From Ampullaceana balthica (taxonomy: Eukaryota > Mollusca > Gastropoda > Lymnaeidae): 64,000 bases of DNA. Each line of letters starts with the position of its first letter. Position 1 is the stretch's first letter. Made by a program: the position numbers and the translations under genes. Shown here piece by piece: positions 38,046-49,004 of the stretch. A model generated the notes under the pieces. That model saw only the letters and a list, made by a program, of their open reading frames with translations. It was not told the origin of the DNA and searched no databases. The stretch lies in contig CALYLW010000067.1 of NCBI GenBank assembly GCA_944989445.1, forward strand, positions 1,533,905-1,597,904, in the 5' to 3' direction.

Positions 38046-38659
38046 GAAGCGATCACAGATAATATATTAAAGTTTAGTTCAAGTTGGATCGTTACAATTA
38101 TTTTCCATCTCTAAAATTTTTTTTAAATATCGTGAGGCTGCAAACCTTATGAACACCCCCCCCCCAATCCCATACTTTAAAACTCAACTCACCCATAAAC
38201 TACATATTGCCTTGAAGAAAGCCGAACTAAAAACATTTTTTAAAAAACAGTGGGGTTTAACTTTAACGCGTGTTCAAACGCTGAAATGAGGTGCACAGTG
38301 TACTGCATGCTGCTCAATGCAAGAAAACATCTGTTACACGGTGCTTTGAATTGAAGTTGATTGTTTAAAGAACGCGGTTTGGAGGTGTTTCATTACAAGC
38401 CAGGAGACGTTGTTGATGGGAGGCAGTGGAGTGCAGGTAGAGCGACTAAGGGAGCATGAAGTTTGTGCAGTCATGCATGAATCCAACTGGAATGAGGGCC
38501 AAAGAGAAGTTACGCCGGTCATTCAAAAATTTGGGCCCTTAGAGGCGAGGCGCGGAGCATCGAAGTCTTTTAAATGAAATACACGAATACATCATTCATT
38601 GTGTTCAGAATAGGTTTTTATTATTGTCATTGTACAATGTATCTTCATCGTAAGTCAAG

Positions 38660-38915
38660 TTTCTTTGTGTTATTGTTAGTCTAGTAACTGGTATGTAAGT
38701 TCATTGCACGTCTAGTATAAATTGTCTGTCTGGCATGTATGTTTCTCGTAAGTGTAGATTGTATATCTTTTGTGAGACTCGCATGCATGTTTATTTCGAG
38801 TCTAAATTGTAAGTTCGTTTTAAGTCTAGTATGTATATTCATTTAGAGTCTAAAATGTAAGTTTATTTTGAGTTTTTTTATGTAAGTTCATTATGTGTCT
38901 AGTACGTATGTTCCT
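38660..38915. repeat. Degenerate tandem repeat, about 30 bp ('taagttcatt...gtctagtatgta')
   Basis: Repeated 'gtaagttcattgcacgtcta', 'tatgttccttgtaa'-like variants, strongly diverged. Confidence 0.55.
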
Positions 38916-39289
38916 TGTAAAAGGAAACTAAGAAAGTAGATTTCATATTTTAAAAATGTAAACGTGAACAATTTCTTTGAAGCTGTCTAAAAAAAATGTC
39001 TATTATTTAAAAGGTTTTAAAAAGTGGTGATTTTTTAGGAGTTCTGTCCTTAGAAATCTTACATTCTGACGGCAACATTGATGGCACATGTTTCGTCTTG
39101 TTAATGTGTTTAATACCCATTGTCTACATAACGGTTAAAGCTCTCCTCTAATCACCAAGTCAAATAACTAATTAAACGTCTAGTCTTCAATTCCTACAGG
39201 ACAATGTTCAATCGCTATAGAACAATTCTCCATTGATGTACGGATTTATTTTTAAAGTCAGGTTTTAGGAGTTAGATTAGAGTTTGGAG

Positions 39290-39845
39290 TTATGGATTAT
39301 TATTATGTTTGATGGTTAGGAGTGAGGATTACAGTTTAGAGTTAGAGGTTGGGGTTAGAGGTTAGGGTTAGAGGTTAGGGCTTAGTATTTAACGATGGTT
39401 AGGAGTGAGGATTACAGTTTAGAGTTAGAGGTTGGGGTTAGAGGTTAGGGTTAGAGGTTAGGGCTTAGTATTTAACGATGGTTAGGAGTGAGGATTACAG
39501 TTTAGAGTTAGAGGTTGGGGTTAGAGGTTAGAGGTTAGGGCTTAGTATTTAACGATATTTAGGAGTGAGGATTACAGTTTAGAGTTAGAGGTTGGGGTTA
39601 GAGGTTAGGGCTTAGTATTTAACAATGGTTAGGAGTGAGGATTACAGTTTAGAGTTAGAGGTTGGGGTTAGAGGTTAGGGCTTAGTATTTAACGATGGTT
39701 AGGAGTAAGGATTACACTTTAGAGTTAGAGGTTGGGGTTAGAGGTTAGGGCTTAGTATTTAACGATGGTTAGGAGTGAGGATTACACTTTAGAGTTAGAG
39801 TTTAGGGTTAAAATTTAAGGTTAGACGTTGGGGTTATAGTTTACT
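39290..39845. repeat. 70-83 bp tandem repeat rich in GGTTAG/TTAGGG
   Basis: Seven units starting at 'agtgaggattacagtttaga' (39321, 39404, 39487, 39564, 39634, 39704, 39774). Unit length steps down from 83 to 77 to 70 as internal 'gaggttagggtta' copies are lost. Confidence 0.9.
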
Positions 39846-39866
39846 ATTGTTTGATGGTTAGTGGCA

Positions 39867-40020
39867 GCAGGGGCGGATTAAGATTACACGGATCCCCTGG
39901 CTGCAATCCCACCTGGGTCCCGATCTAGCCACATTTTTATACAAAATATTAAGTTTGAGGCCCTTAAATCATTGGGGGCCCCTGGTTTTAGCCCAATCAG
40001 CACCCCCTTTAATCCGACAT
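39867..40020. mobile_element. Short MITE candidate with GGCGGATTAA ends
   Basis: 'caggggcggattaag' at 39868 and, reversed near 40018, 'atgtcggattaaag' form imperfect inverted ends around a 'gggggcccctggttttagcc' core. It interrupts the TTAGGG-rich array region. No clean target duplication. Confidence 0.4.
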
Positions 40021-40500
40021 AGGTTAGGAGTTAGTGTTAGGGGTTGGGGTTAAAAGTTAGGGTTATGCGTTGTGAGACTTGCCCTGAACAGCTGACCAAA
40101 CGTTCAAGGTCAAACGAGTATACGCCATTAATTATGATTAATTTTGAATAAGGCAAAAAACATTTTATTTTGATGCTTAACTTCGGATTCCGCGAATTCA
40201 TTATTATTCTTTGGACTTAAGCTGTCATCTTATCTTATTTCATCTTATCTTATCTGTTCTAGACGCTCCTTCTATACAGAACATTATTGCGTCCTAAGCT
40301 TATCTATGGTTTGTGTTTATTCCTGCATTCTTATTACAGATTTAAATGTTGATTAAGTGTTGGTTTTCCTGGTTTTTCAGGCAACCCATTCCACGATTGA
40401 ATTCCGGACGTAAAAAACGAGAATTTGTATGTTTGTTCTTGCATACGGAATAAGAAAGGTGTTTTTATCCTTATGTCTATCTGAAGTTTGTATTAAGTTA

Positions 40501-40775
40501 GGGGCCGTCCATCACGCTATTTTTGACCATTCTTAACCCCCCCCCCTGTCACAAATCTGGGACCCCCCCCCCACCCAAAAAAAAACAAAAAAACAAAACT
40601 ACACACTTTCGAAACAAAATTGTTTTTTCTTTTAACAAAATAATTAAAGTTTTATATAAAACACCGTGACGATATACATCGCTGACCCCCCCTCCCCCTG
40701 TCACAAACTGTCACACTTTCTTACTCCTTACACCCCTCCCCCCCTCTGGAGCGTGACGTACTTTTTGGACGTCCA
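40501..40775. mobile_element. PIF/Harbinger (ISL2EU)-like MITE, copy 2
   Basis: 275 bp from GGGGCCGTCCATCACG to (reversed) TGGACGTCCAAAAAGTACGT. TTA is duplicated at 40498-40500 and 40776-40778, and the LINE sequence is continuous once it is removed. C-runs near both ends. Confidence 0.75.
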
Positions 40776-41130
40776 TTATCTTTGTGTGGTATTTCTAAAT
40801 TAGAATTAATTGCTTTGTGTATTATTACTACTTTACTCTTGGTTCTTCTATCCTCTAGTGTTGCAAGGTTTAATCATTTAACTAATTGTGATATTCTTGT
40901 AAGTTTTGAATATTCTCCAGTAATGAATCTAGCAGCTTTTAAAAATTTGTTCTAGTTTATCAATTTTTTCTTTGGTGGATTGTATGGGACATACAGAATA
41001 TGCATGTTCTAGTACAGGTCTCAACAAAGTGAGCTAGCATTTTAGTTTTATGTTCTTATTACATCTGTAAATCTTTCTTTTTATAAAGCGTAAGTTTTTG
41101 TTTCATTTTTAATAACTTTATTTTCATGGG

Positions 41131-41341
41131 GAGGACCGCGGTGGTCTAGCGGTAACGCGCTGGACTCCCGAACCGAGACAGAGGCCGGTCACGGGCTCTA
41201 TTCTCGGTGCTGGCAAGGCCCCCGGGGCATTGTGCTAGCCACACAATCCCTTGCTCGTTAGTGGTGGCTAAATAAAAACTTGTGAACGCTACTTCACATG
41301 CCCCATAGTCCGTCATGGACTGGAAAGGGGGTTATATTATG
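41131..41341 (+). mobile_element. tRNA-derived SINE (family 2)
   Basis: Head aggaccgcggtggtctagcg with an A-box-like TGGTCTAGCGG and a damaged B box (cacgggctctattctcg). The body has 'gcattgtgctagccacacaa' and 'ccatagtccgtcatggactg'. Flanks 'catgggg' on both sides suggest a target duplication inside the LINE. Confidence 0.75.
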
Positions 41342-41479
41342 ACATGGGGTTTCCATGATAGTTTTTCATTTATCATGAAATTAAATTGTATTTTAAATCA
41401 GATACTTAATTTTTTTCCCTTGGTATACACAAGAACAAATTAATCTAGGCATATACAGAGAACGTTTTCTGGGTGAGCA

Positions 41480-42610
41480 CAGTTCTCAGACGAAGTCAAT
41501 TTGTTTTACAACAGGAACAACTCCGTTCCTTAACAGATTTTCAAATATTTTTTTTTATTTTTTACTTTGACTTTTTGCAAGAAGGAACGAACAAGCTTGT
41601 CACTGCATTTGTTGTGGTTGCCATGCCAACACAACATGGTGGTACACACCAAGACTTGGTTTGTTTCCATGTTTTGACTCTATGATAGATGAGCATTCCA
41701 CCCTAGCCCCCCCACCCCCATCCTACCTTCAAAACCAAAGAGGGGGGAGGGGATGGAGGCAAAAGAAAACATGAAGCCCTTCAGGAGGTTTTTTCATTAA
41801 CTCAGGGGCCTTAACTTGAGTAATGTATCTAGAAATGACATAGATTGCTTCCCTGTCAGTGGGGAAAAATAAACTTGACGATGGTTATTGTCGTTGAGCA
41901 AAAACTTCTCTAATTAAAGGTAAACTCGCTAATTAAAGGAAAACTTGAAGTTCCAGGTAAATTTAATAAAAGATTGATGGAATAACGAGGTGAGAAATAA
42001 CAACTTGATACTTCAAATAACTGGATCACACATTCAACCACATTCCTAACATGACCATTTGAATATTCACACAACTGTAGGTAGAATTATTTTGGTCAAA
42101 ACTATAGGCATAACTCGGCTGATGAAACTAACCACCGCAAAATCTCGTTCAACCTTTCAAAAAAGTATTCAGAAAACTTGAGGTGCCAGAATTACACAAG
42201 GGAGTTGGGGTCATTTCTTTTCCACAGTGGTCCGTTTTGAGGATGTCGCTGAGGTCTACGCCTCCTGGACATAATGTTCAGTTCTTTCTCTCTCTCTCTC
42301 TCTCTTTTGTGTGCTCTCTTATGCCAAATTAATACGTTTAAAAAAAAATTAATATGGCATTTGGTATGTGGACTACAAAACAAGCCGCATTTGGTGATGT
42401 GGCCATAATTCAAGCGATGTCTTGTGACCTAGTTTTAGTAAACCAAAGAAAATCTTTACGTCTTGCCAACAACACATTTATCTTTTTGTGACGTCATAGT
42501 CGTTATGCTGGTAATTATTGGGCTGATAATGTTTTGAGGCTAGTTGCCATGGTGATCTTCATTGGTGTTGCCATTCTCAGTAGCAAATGTCTGAGTAATT
42601 GTTGTTGCTG
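41480..42610. other. Intron 1 DNA, nothing recognised
   Basis: Contains a C-rich patch (41700-41745) and a (TC)n run (42280-42305). The ORFs are not family-like. Confidence 0.35.
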
Positions 42611-42614
42611 TCAC

Positions 42615-42795
42615 AAACGCTTTGTATGTTGCATGTCACTACCATGTTGTATTTTGCATGTTACTAACGCGTTGTATTTTGCATGTCACTAACGCTTTGT
42701 ATGTTGCATGTCACTACCATGTTGTATTTTGCATTTTACTACCGTGTTGTATTTTGCATGTCACTAACGCGTTGCATGTTACTAACGTGTTGGTG
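42615..42795. repeat. About 24-bp tandem repeat ('gtcactaacgctttgtatgt')
   Basis: About seven variants of 'catgtcactaacgcgttgta/ttttg'. Confidence 0.8.
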
Positions 42796-43114
42796 GAGCT
42801 AGAGTTGTATGGACTTGTCTGCTGGTGGTGTTATATGTTAAAGATACTTTTATTTGGAATATTGTGATTTAAGTATCTGCGTTGTCTTGTCTGGACGTGG
42901 TCATATTGTGTTTCTGTTTAACACTCATCGAAGTCCTCTGTGTTAAATTGGTCACATATGAATGTAACAAATATTACTGCCATTAACTATGAACGTATTC
43001 ATGATACATTATTGTTGTGCTATTGTTATTGTGTAGAACTATGAGCTCCAAAGAACATAGATATAACAACGTGTTTACTTGTAATGCATAAGTAAAACAA
43101 AAATCACAACTCAC

Positions 43115-43239
43115 AGATTTCGTGCCCAGGTTATGCACAGTACAAGGCAGCGTGACGTCAGATCCCAGTACAGCTGTGATGTTGTTGGGTGTGTCCAAGA
43201 ATGTAGGAAGTGTGTACCGTAGTGGCCGTGCTGCCGACA
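43115..43239 (-). CDS. Exon A: N-terminal part of Ig domain 1 (lachesin/zig-8-like)
   Basis: 125 bp, entering in phase 1 and leaving in phase 0. The acceptor is a C/T tract ending in CAG at 43241-43240; the donor is GTGAGT from 43114. It encodes 41 full codons beginning SAARPLRYTLPTF, through the A and B strands of an Ig fold: TPNNITAVLGSDVTLPC supplies the first disulfide cysteine and one N-glycosylation sequon (NIT). It ends at GTKS, which joins to VIWRK of the next exon to make the usual spacing between the B-strand Cys and the core Trp. The upstream partner must end in phase 1, as a signal-peptide exon normally does in this family. A 27-bp minisatellite starts about 50 bp upstream of the acceptor. 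Confidence 0.9.
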
Positions 43240-43292
43240 CTGGGGGAAGTAAGAACAACACATCAACAAGAGCAAATATTTTATTTAATATT

Positions 43293-43530
43293 ACATGACA
43301 CACAATGTCTGACAATAAAACATGACAAACTATCTCTGACAATAAAACATGACAAACTATATCTGACAATAACACATGACAAACTATCTCTGACAATAAA
43401 ACATGACACACAATGTCTGACAATAAAACATGACAAACTATCTCTGACAATAAAACATGACAAACTATCTCTGACAATAAAAAGTGACAAAACATGACAA
43501 ACTATCTCTGACAGTAAAGCATGACAAACT
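43293..43530. repeat. 27-bp minisatellite upstream of exon A
   Basis: About nine units of tgacaataaaacatgacaaa plus ctatctc. It lies on the 5' side of exon A, about 50 bp from its splice acceptor. Confidence 0.9.
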
Positions 43531-44980
43531 ATGGCTTTTAATAAATCGAATATAACGATATCTTATATTCCAATAAGTACAAGTGTGAAGTGAATAAAAA
43601 AAAGGACAAGCATCAAGAACATTAAAATAGTTCAAAACATCCAATAAATAGAACCCCAAAATATTTCATAGAGCCACATCTGAAGCAGCTTTAAAGAGTT
43701 AAACAAAGAAATCAAGAAAATGGAACACCTTAGAACGGTTGGCGTCTATTTATAGTGGCGTAAGAGATGTTGCATTAAATCATACTTCAGATAACATTTT
43801 TAAGTATCTAAAAATTATGTCTGTCATTTATTTCAGCAATCCTAAGAGAAAGCCATTGAGATACGGGTTTTCTTCGTTAAAACCAATACCGGAATAATGG
43901 GGCTAAGGATTTGCTGAATTAATTCCCTTGGCTGTTGCGTCACATGCGATTATGTTATGCGACTTCTTATTGAATAACACACCAATATTGGATTAGACCC
44001 TAAGTACATCACTTCCACATTCGTACAGAAGAAAGGATAAATTATGAGACTGGAAAATAAAAGGACTTGATAGTCGCGATTGCCGTCATTAAAGCATAAA
44101 AGACAAATCTGTTGCACCAAGCAATGCCGTAGGCTTTTATCCATTTCACTTTTTAAACAACGTCGCTAAAAGTAGTATGAAACATGATTGTAATAAAACG
44201 TCGGTCTATACTAGAGCATTTATCTGATACGAATTAACTTTTTAATGTGTTGCTTTCTTTCTTCAGGCGGTTGCCTTCAACTTTTTCGTTAAGGAGCGTA
44301 ATTTAACGCAAATATCCATTTCTGGTGTTATGCTGTTATAGCGTATGAAGCAGCCTGTCCCTAGTGACAGTTCTCTATATCTAAACATAATGTTACACAT
44401 ATATAAAATATTAATCTAAATTCTACGCATATGTAACAGTCACAATGATTGTACAATAAAGCCCACTATTTTTAATTTTGTTCAACCTCAGAATTTTACG
44501 GAATGTTATACATTACAACAAAATAAATAAGAGTATGACTTATGGTTTACAAATAGACCGACAAAAATAAGAAGAGATGGCCAAGCACTCATAGAATACG
44601 ACAGACTTAATAAGACACTTTCCATTCGGAGCTTGGTTTTCTTTACTGTTCTTAAGATTGCATCTTATGTTTACTATGGAGTACCATTTCTTATATTGCC
44701 TTTTAAGTTACACAATCTCATGTTTGTACGGGTACACAATCTCATGTATGTACGGGGTAAACCATCTCATACTTGTACGGTTTATACTATCTCATCTCCT
44801 CACTAGGGTATCACGTATTTGCTACCTGGAAGGTGTAAGCTGAAATTCGTACTTTCAATGTGTGAGAGGGGGGGATCTACCCCATCTTCCATCCTCGTGG
44901 TACGCCTTTGATCGAAGTTTGTTTGATGTGCAAGGGTAGATATCGTCTGAAAGCTAATACCACGTCATGTCATATTACGT
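43531..44980. other. Non-repetitive DNA upstream of exon A
   Basis: No signal-peptide exon or other coding signal could be supported. A short 'cacaatctcatgtttgtacg' repeat occurs at 44710-44790. Confidence 0.4.
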
Positions 44981-44984
44981 CATG

Positions 44985-45290
44985 CTTTACAACCTCATGT
45001 CATACGACCTCATGTCATACGACCTCATTTCATACGACCTCATGTCATACAACCTCATGTCATACAACCTCATGTCATACAACCTCATGTCATACAACCT
45101 CATGTCATACGACCTCATGTCATACAACCTCATGTCATACGACCTCATGTCATACGACCTCATGTCATACAACCTCATGTCATACAACCTCATGTCATAC
45201 AACCTCATGTCATACAACCTCATGTCATACAACCTCATGTCATACAACCTCATGTCATACGACCTCATGTCATACGACGTCATGTTGCGA
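44985..45290. repeat. 15-bp minisatellite, about 20 copies
   Basis: Unit catacaacctcatgt, with c-g variants at one position. It opens long frames on both strands (HTTSC / MSYNL / YDMRL repeats), all artefactual. Confidence 0.95.
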
Positions 45291-45524
45291 CATTCATTAA
45301 AAAAAAACAACTCTGACGTTTTGGGAAAGGAGTCGTATTGAAGCCCCACATTTGACCAAGATAGGTTCCAAGTTCAAAGTTCATTTTATTTCCAGGCCTG
45401 AAGGCACACACAACCGTCCACAAAATGCTTTCAATGGAGCCTTGCATAAACTTGATCTATTCCAACTTGAATCACAATCTATACGACTTTAGCTCAGACA
45501 CAGTAACACAATGGCTGCAGCTTT

Positions 45525-46228
45525 CCTTGGTGTTGGTGGTGGTGTTGGTGGTGGTGGTGGTGGTGGTGACGTTCTTTGGTGTTATTTGATTATTTTATTT
45601 GGTGTTGTTTAGTAGTGTTGATTGGTGGTGTTTGTTTGATGGTGTTGTTTGGTGGTGTTGTTTGGTGCTGTTGTTTGGTGGTGTTATTTGGTGGTGTTAT
45701 TTGGTGGTGTTATTTGGCGGTGTTATTTGGCGGTGTTATTTGGAGGTGTTATTTGGTGGTGTTATTTGGTGGTGTTTTTTGGCGGTGTTATTTGGCGGTG
45801 TTATTTGGTGGTGTTATTTGGTGGTGTTATTTGGCGGTGTTATTTGGCGGTGTTATTTGGCGGTGTTATTTGGTGGTGTTATTTGGTGGTGTTATTTGGT
45901 GGTGTTATTTGGTGGTGTTATTTGGTGGTATTATTTGGTGGTGTTATTTGGTGGTGTTTTTTGGTGGTGTTATTTGGCGGTGTTATTTGGCGGTGTTATT
46001 TGGCGGTGTTATTTGGTGGTGTTATTTGGTGGTGTTATTTGGTGGTGTTATTTGGTGGTATTATTTGGTGGTGTTATTTGGTGGTGTTATTTGGTGGTGT
46101 TATTTGGTGGTGTTATTTGGTGGTATTATTTGGTGGTGTTATTTGGTGGTGTTATTTGGTGGTATTATTTGGTGGTGTTATTTGGTGGTGTTATTTGGTG
46201 GCGCTATTTGGTGGTGTTATTTGGTGGT
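45525..46228. repeat. 13-bp G/T-rich minisatellite, about 50 copies
   Basis: Unit ggtggtgttattt, with occasional ggcggt, ggaggt and ggtggta variants; it starts as (ggt)n at 45530. A 13-bp unit without stops keeps all three plus frames open, giving long Trp/Val/Gly-rich pseudo-ORFs of over 200 codons. Confidence 0.95.
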
Positions 46229-46504
46229 GCATTTTTGGTTTATTGAAGTTTTTTCCACCATTCATTATTGTACAATTAGTATTCACGCGTTGAAAATATC
46301 CATTTAAAAAGTTGCAGAGATAACAATAATGTATTTTAAAGATGCTTCAACATTTAAATGGAGATCATAAAAAAAACCCCGAGAAAATGGGAAATGAATT
46401 TTTTTTTAATCCACGAAAAATCCATTCGTTTTTGTCCCTGGATAACCTTGTTAGGGAGGCTATGTGTGTGTGTGTGTGGGGGGGTGGCAGATTGAGAATC
46501 TACC

Positions 46505-46680
46505 AGAAACCTTCCTCACATCTCTGTCTCTCCCTCTCTCTCACTCACTCTGTCTCTCCCTCTCTCTCACTCACTCTCTGTCTCTCTATCCCTCTCACTC
46601 ACTCTCTGTCTCTCCCTCCCTCTCACTCACTCTCTGTCTCTCCCTCTCTCTCACTCACTCTCTGTCTTTCCTTCTCTTCT
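46505..46680. repeat. CT-rich low-complexity tract with a 28-30 bp period
   Basis: Repeats of 'ctctgtctctccctctctct' and 'cactca'. A short (TG)n and G-run precede it at 46460-46485. Confidence 0.85.
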
Positions 46681-46841
46681 CACATATTCAATAGCTGAGA
46701 GATTTTTTCTTTACAAATTATGCAAGTCTAAATTGTGTAAAGATGGCGAAACTTTATCTCAAGGCGGTTAATGATAAGGCGTCATAAAACTGATCACTTA
46801 TAATATGGAAATTTTTTTGCATTTATCAAACATATTTCTTC

Positions 46842-46955
46842 CCACGCAATCACCCACCCTCCCACGCAATCTCCCACCATCCCACGCCATCAACCACCAT
46901 CCCACGCCATCAATCACCATCCCACGCCATAACCCCCCATCCCATGCTATCACCC
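46842..46955. repeat. About 25-bp tandem repeat ('cccacgccatcaaccaccat')
   Basis: About five diverged copies. Confidence 0.75.
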
Positions 46956-47274
46956 ACATGGACTACCAGAAACTGCAGTTGTAGCTTGAGGGCTGGTGGT
47001 GTGGTGTGTGGATGCCGTGAGCAGATCAATAAGTAAAGCACGCCATTAAAAATACAACCGCAAAAAAAATGGCGATAGCTTGCTTTTATTTTTAAATTCC
47101 TTTCATTACATTTTATTTTGTTGTTATCGACTTTGATAGTAATTAAAATTTAAATATAGCATCGCACAATGACCAGTCCATAAAACAGTTGATGGCTAGT
47201 GCCGGAGACCACGTGAAATTTAATCTCGTCCTCGAAAGTCAGTCCGATATTCTCCATCTTGGTGTGTCTGTTGA

Positions 47275-47402
47275 TCCGAGTCTCCCTCTTCCTCCATGTC
47301 TCTCTGCCTCTCGTTATATCCATATACCTCTGTCGATCCCTCCTCTTTTGGTTCCAAGTCTATATGCCTCGCATTATATCTATATACCTCTGCCAATCCC
47401 AC
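47275..47402. repeat. About 60-bp tandem duplication
   Basis: 'gcctctcgttatatccatat...' at 47307 recurs as 'gcctcgcattatatctatat...' at 47366. Confidence 0.7.
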
Positions 47403-47639
47403 CTCCTTGATTTGTCAATGGAAGACCAGATTTATGGCATCTCTTTGGCCTGGTGCTTTAGTGCCGACCCTGTCCCCCCCCCTTCATCTTCACCCCCTCC
47501 CATGTCAGGGGCACTTTTTCTTCAAGAAAATTTCCCCCCAGGGAAGAAAGAAAGGGAGGGGAACGGGGGAGATTGTAGTTTTTCGGATTGAAGACGTGGC
47601 TAAGAAGGGGCAATAAATAAATATGGCCTCGGGCACTAG

Positions 47640-47765
47640 ACAAACTCAGTGTCTTTATAAGAAAATTATCTAAATTCAACGTCTTCTTTAAAAATATCTA
47701 AATTTAGTATCTTTATAGAATACCATCTAAATTCAGCGTCTTTATAAAAATAGTATCTATATTCA
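47640..47765. repeat. About 28-bp tandem repeat ('aaattcagcgtctttataaa')
   Basis: Four diverged units. Confidence 0.7.
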
Positions 47766-47824
47766 TGGCGAAACTAAATATTTTGTCTATGAAATGTATG
47801 GAACGTAACGATATCTCATTAAAA

Positions 47825-48003
47825 CTTACAATCAAAACCTACTCTCATCCAACAATCAAAACCTACTCTCATCCAACAATCAAAATCTACTCTCATCCAA
47901 CAATCAAAACCTACTCTCATCCAACAATCAAAACCTACTCTCATACAACCATCAAAACCTACTCTCATCCAACATTCAAAACCTACTCTCATCCAACAAT
48001 GTA
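47825..48003. repeat. 24-bp minisatellite, about 7 copies
   Basis: Unit caatcaaaacctactctcat plus ccaa. Confidence 0.92.
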
Positions 48004-48435
48004 ACCTATATTCCCACCAGTCTCAATCAAGCCTTCATATCCCCAAAAGAGGTCAAGGTCGAATGTTTGCCCTTTAGCAGCACCAGATTCTAAGTTTAAT
48101 ATAAATCTCTTTTAAATCCACCCACCAAAATTCTTCAAAAACTGACTCTATTAAATTCACGAAAGAAAAACTTTTCTTCTTTAAATTGTTTGGCTAAAGC
48201 CTCTACATAATTAATTTTAAAATGTTAAATTTATTTTAAAAATGATTTCATTTAAACTAGATCCACCTATACTACCTTCAGTTTAGAATTCAAGCTCTTA
48301 ACCTACTCTATCAACGCTGACATTTCTTCCGAAAATTAACTTTGTCAAATTAATTTTTTATTTACTTCATATGAATTGGGACAGACTGTCTACAGATGAG
48401 AGGAACTCTATTTTTGACGAACTAAAATGTTTCTA
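48004..48435. other. AT-rich spacer between arrays
   Basis: Nothing recognised. Confidence 0.35.
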
Positions 48436-48439
48436 CAAA

Positions 48440-48745
48440 CATTTTGTTTTGGTCAAATGGATAGAATGTTGGTAAAGTTGATAGAATGTTGGCCAAATGG
48501 ATAGAATGTTGGTTAAATGGATAGAATGTTGGTCAAATGTATAGAATATAAGTTAAATGGATAGAAAGTTGGTCAAATGGCTGGAAAGTTGGTCAAATGG
48601 ATAGAATGTTGGTGACATTGATATAATGTTGGTCAGATGGATGGAATATAAGTTTAAGGGATATAACGTTGGTCAAATGGATGGAAAGTTGGTCAAATAC
48701 ATAGCATGTTGGTCAAATTAATAGATTGTAAGTTAAAGGGTTAGC
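48440..48745. repeat. 20-bp minisatellite, about 15 copies
   Basis: Unit ttggtcaaatggatagaatg, degenerate towards the right. Confidence 0.88.
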
Positions 48746-49004
48746 AAGTTGATCAAGTTAAGCTCTCCGGCTAATGAATTCTTTTTAAAAGTTAACTGAC
48801 TACATTCTTGGCACACACACAGACACATACTGGTCTGATAAATGCTCAGAGGAATGGAGGCCACTTGTGATCTAACAGACACACACAAGTCTTGCAGACA
48901 AAGGTAGAGGTCTGGTGGACACACATAACATAAATATCTGACACAATCTCGCCAAGAAAACTCCAAATTTACAAGCCTTACTGATCCTACTTTTAATGCT
49001 GTTC

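Larger units (their letters stand above)
40219..41460 (-). mobile_element. LINE copy with a nested MITE and SINE
   Basis: Pieces 41460-41342, 41130-40776 and 40500-40219 align with the LINE at 26250-32007, including 'gcatgttctagtacaggtct', 'tatcctctagtgttgcaagg', 'ccttatgtctatctga' and the hairpin/(GATAA)n tail. Broken by stops. 5'-truncated. Confidence 0.82.
10160..43239 (-). other. Gene span: two-Ig-domain GPI-anchored adhesion protein, lachesin/zig-8/DPR-like (5' end missing)
   Basis: Five exons total 788 bp, which is 2 bases of a split codon plus 262 codons including TGA, with no stop at any junction. Junction phases agree: 1 into exon A, 0 A/B, 0 B/C, 1 C/D, 1 D/E. Introns are about 17.4, 3.6, 5.4 and 5.9 kb. 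The spliced product reads: Ig1 (Cys in LPCTVHNLG, Trp in VIWRK, Cys in GTYECQLS), Ig2 (Cys in DLNCTA, Trp in VDWFKDG, Cys in DAGTYVCRF), a short linker and a hydrophobic C-terminus. Two Ig domains with the GEYVYSPDKRYS strand and a lipid-anchor tail are typical of zig-8/DPR/lachesin-type surface proteins that act in neurite and cell adhesion. N-glycosylation sequons NIT, NFS, NVT and NCT are present. The signal-peptide exon is not identified. Function is inferred from the family. Confidence 0.9.

Noticed and set aside
45576..46307. Overlapping plus-strand ORFs of over 200 codons rich in Trp, Val and Gly
   Set aside because: They are all frames of one 13-bp repeat without stops; composition and overlap show they are not genes.
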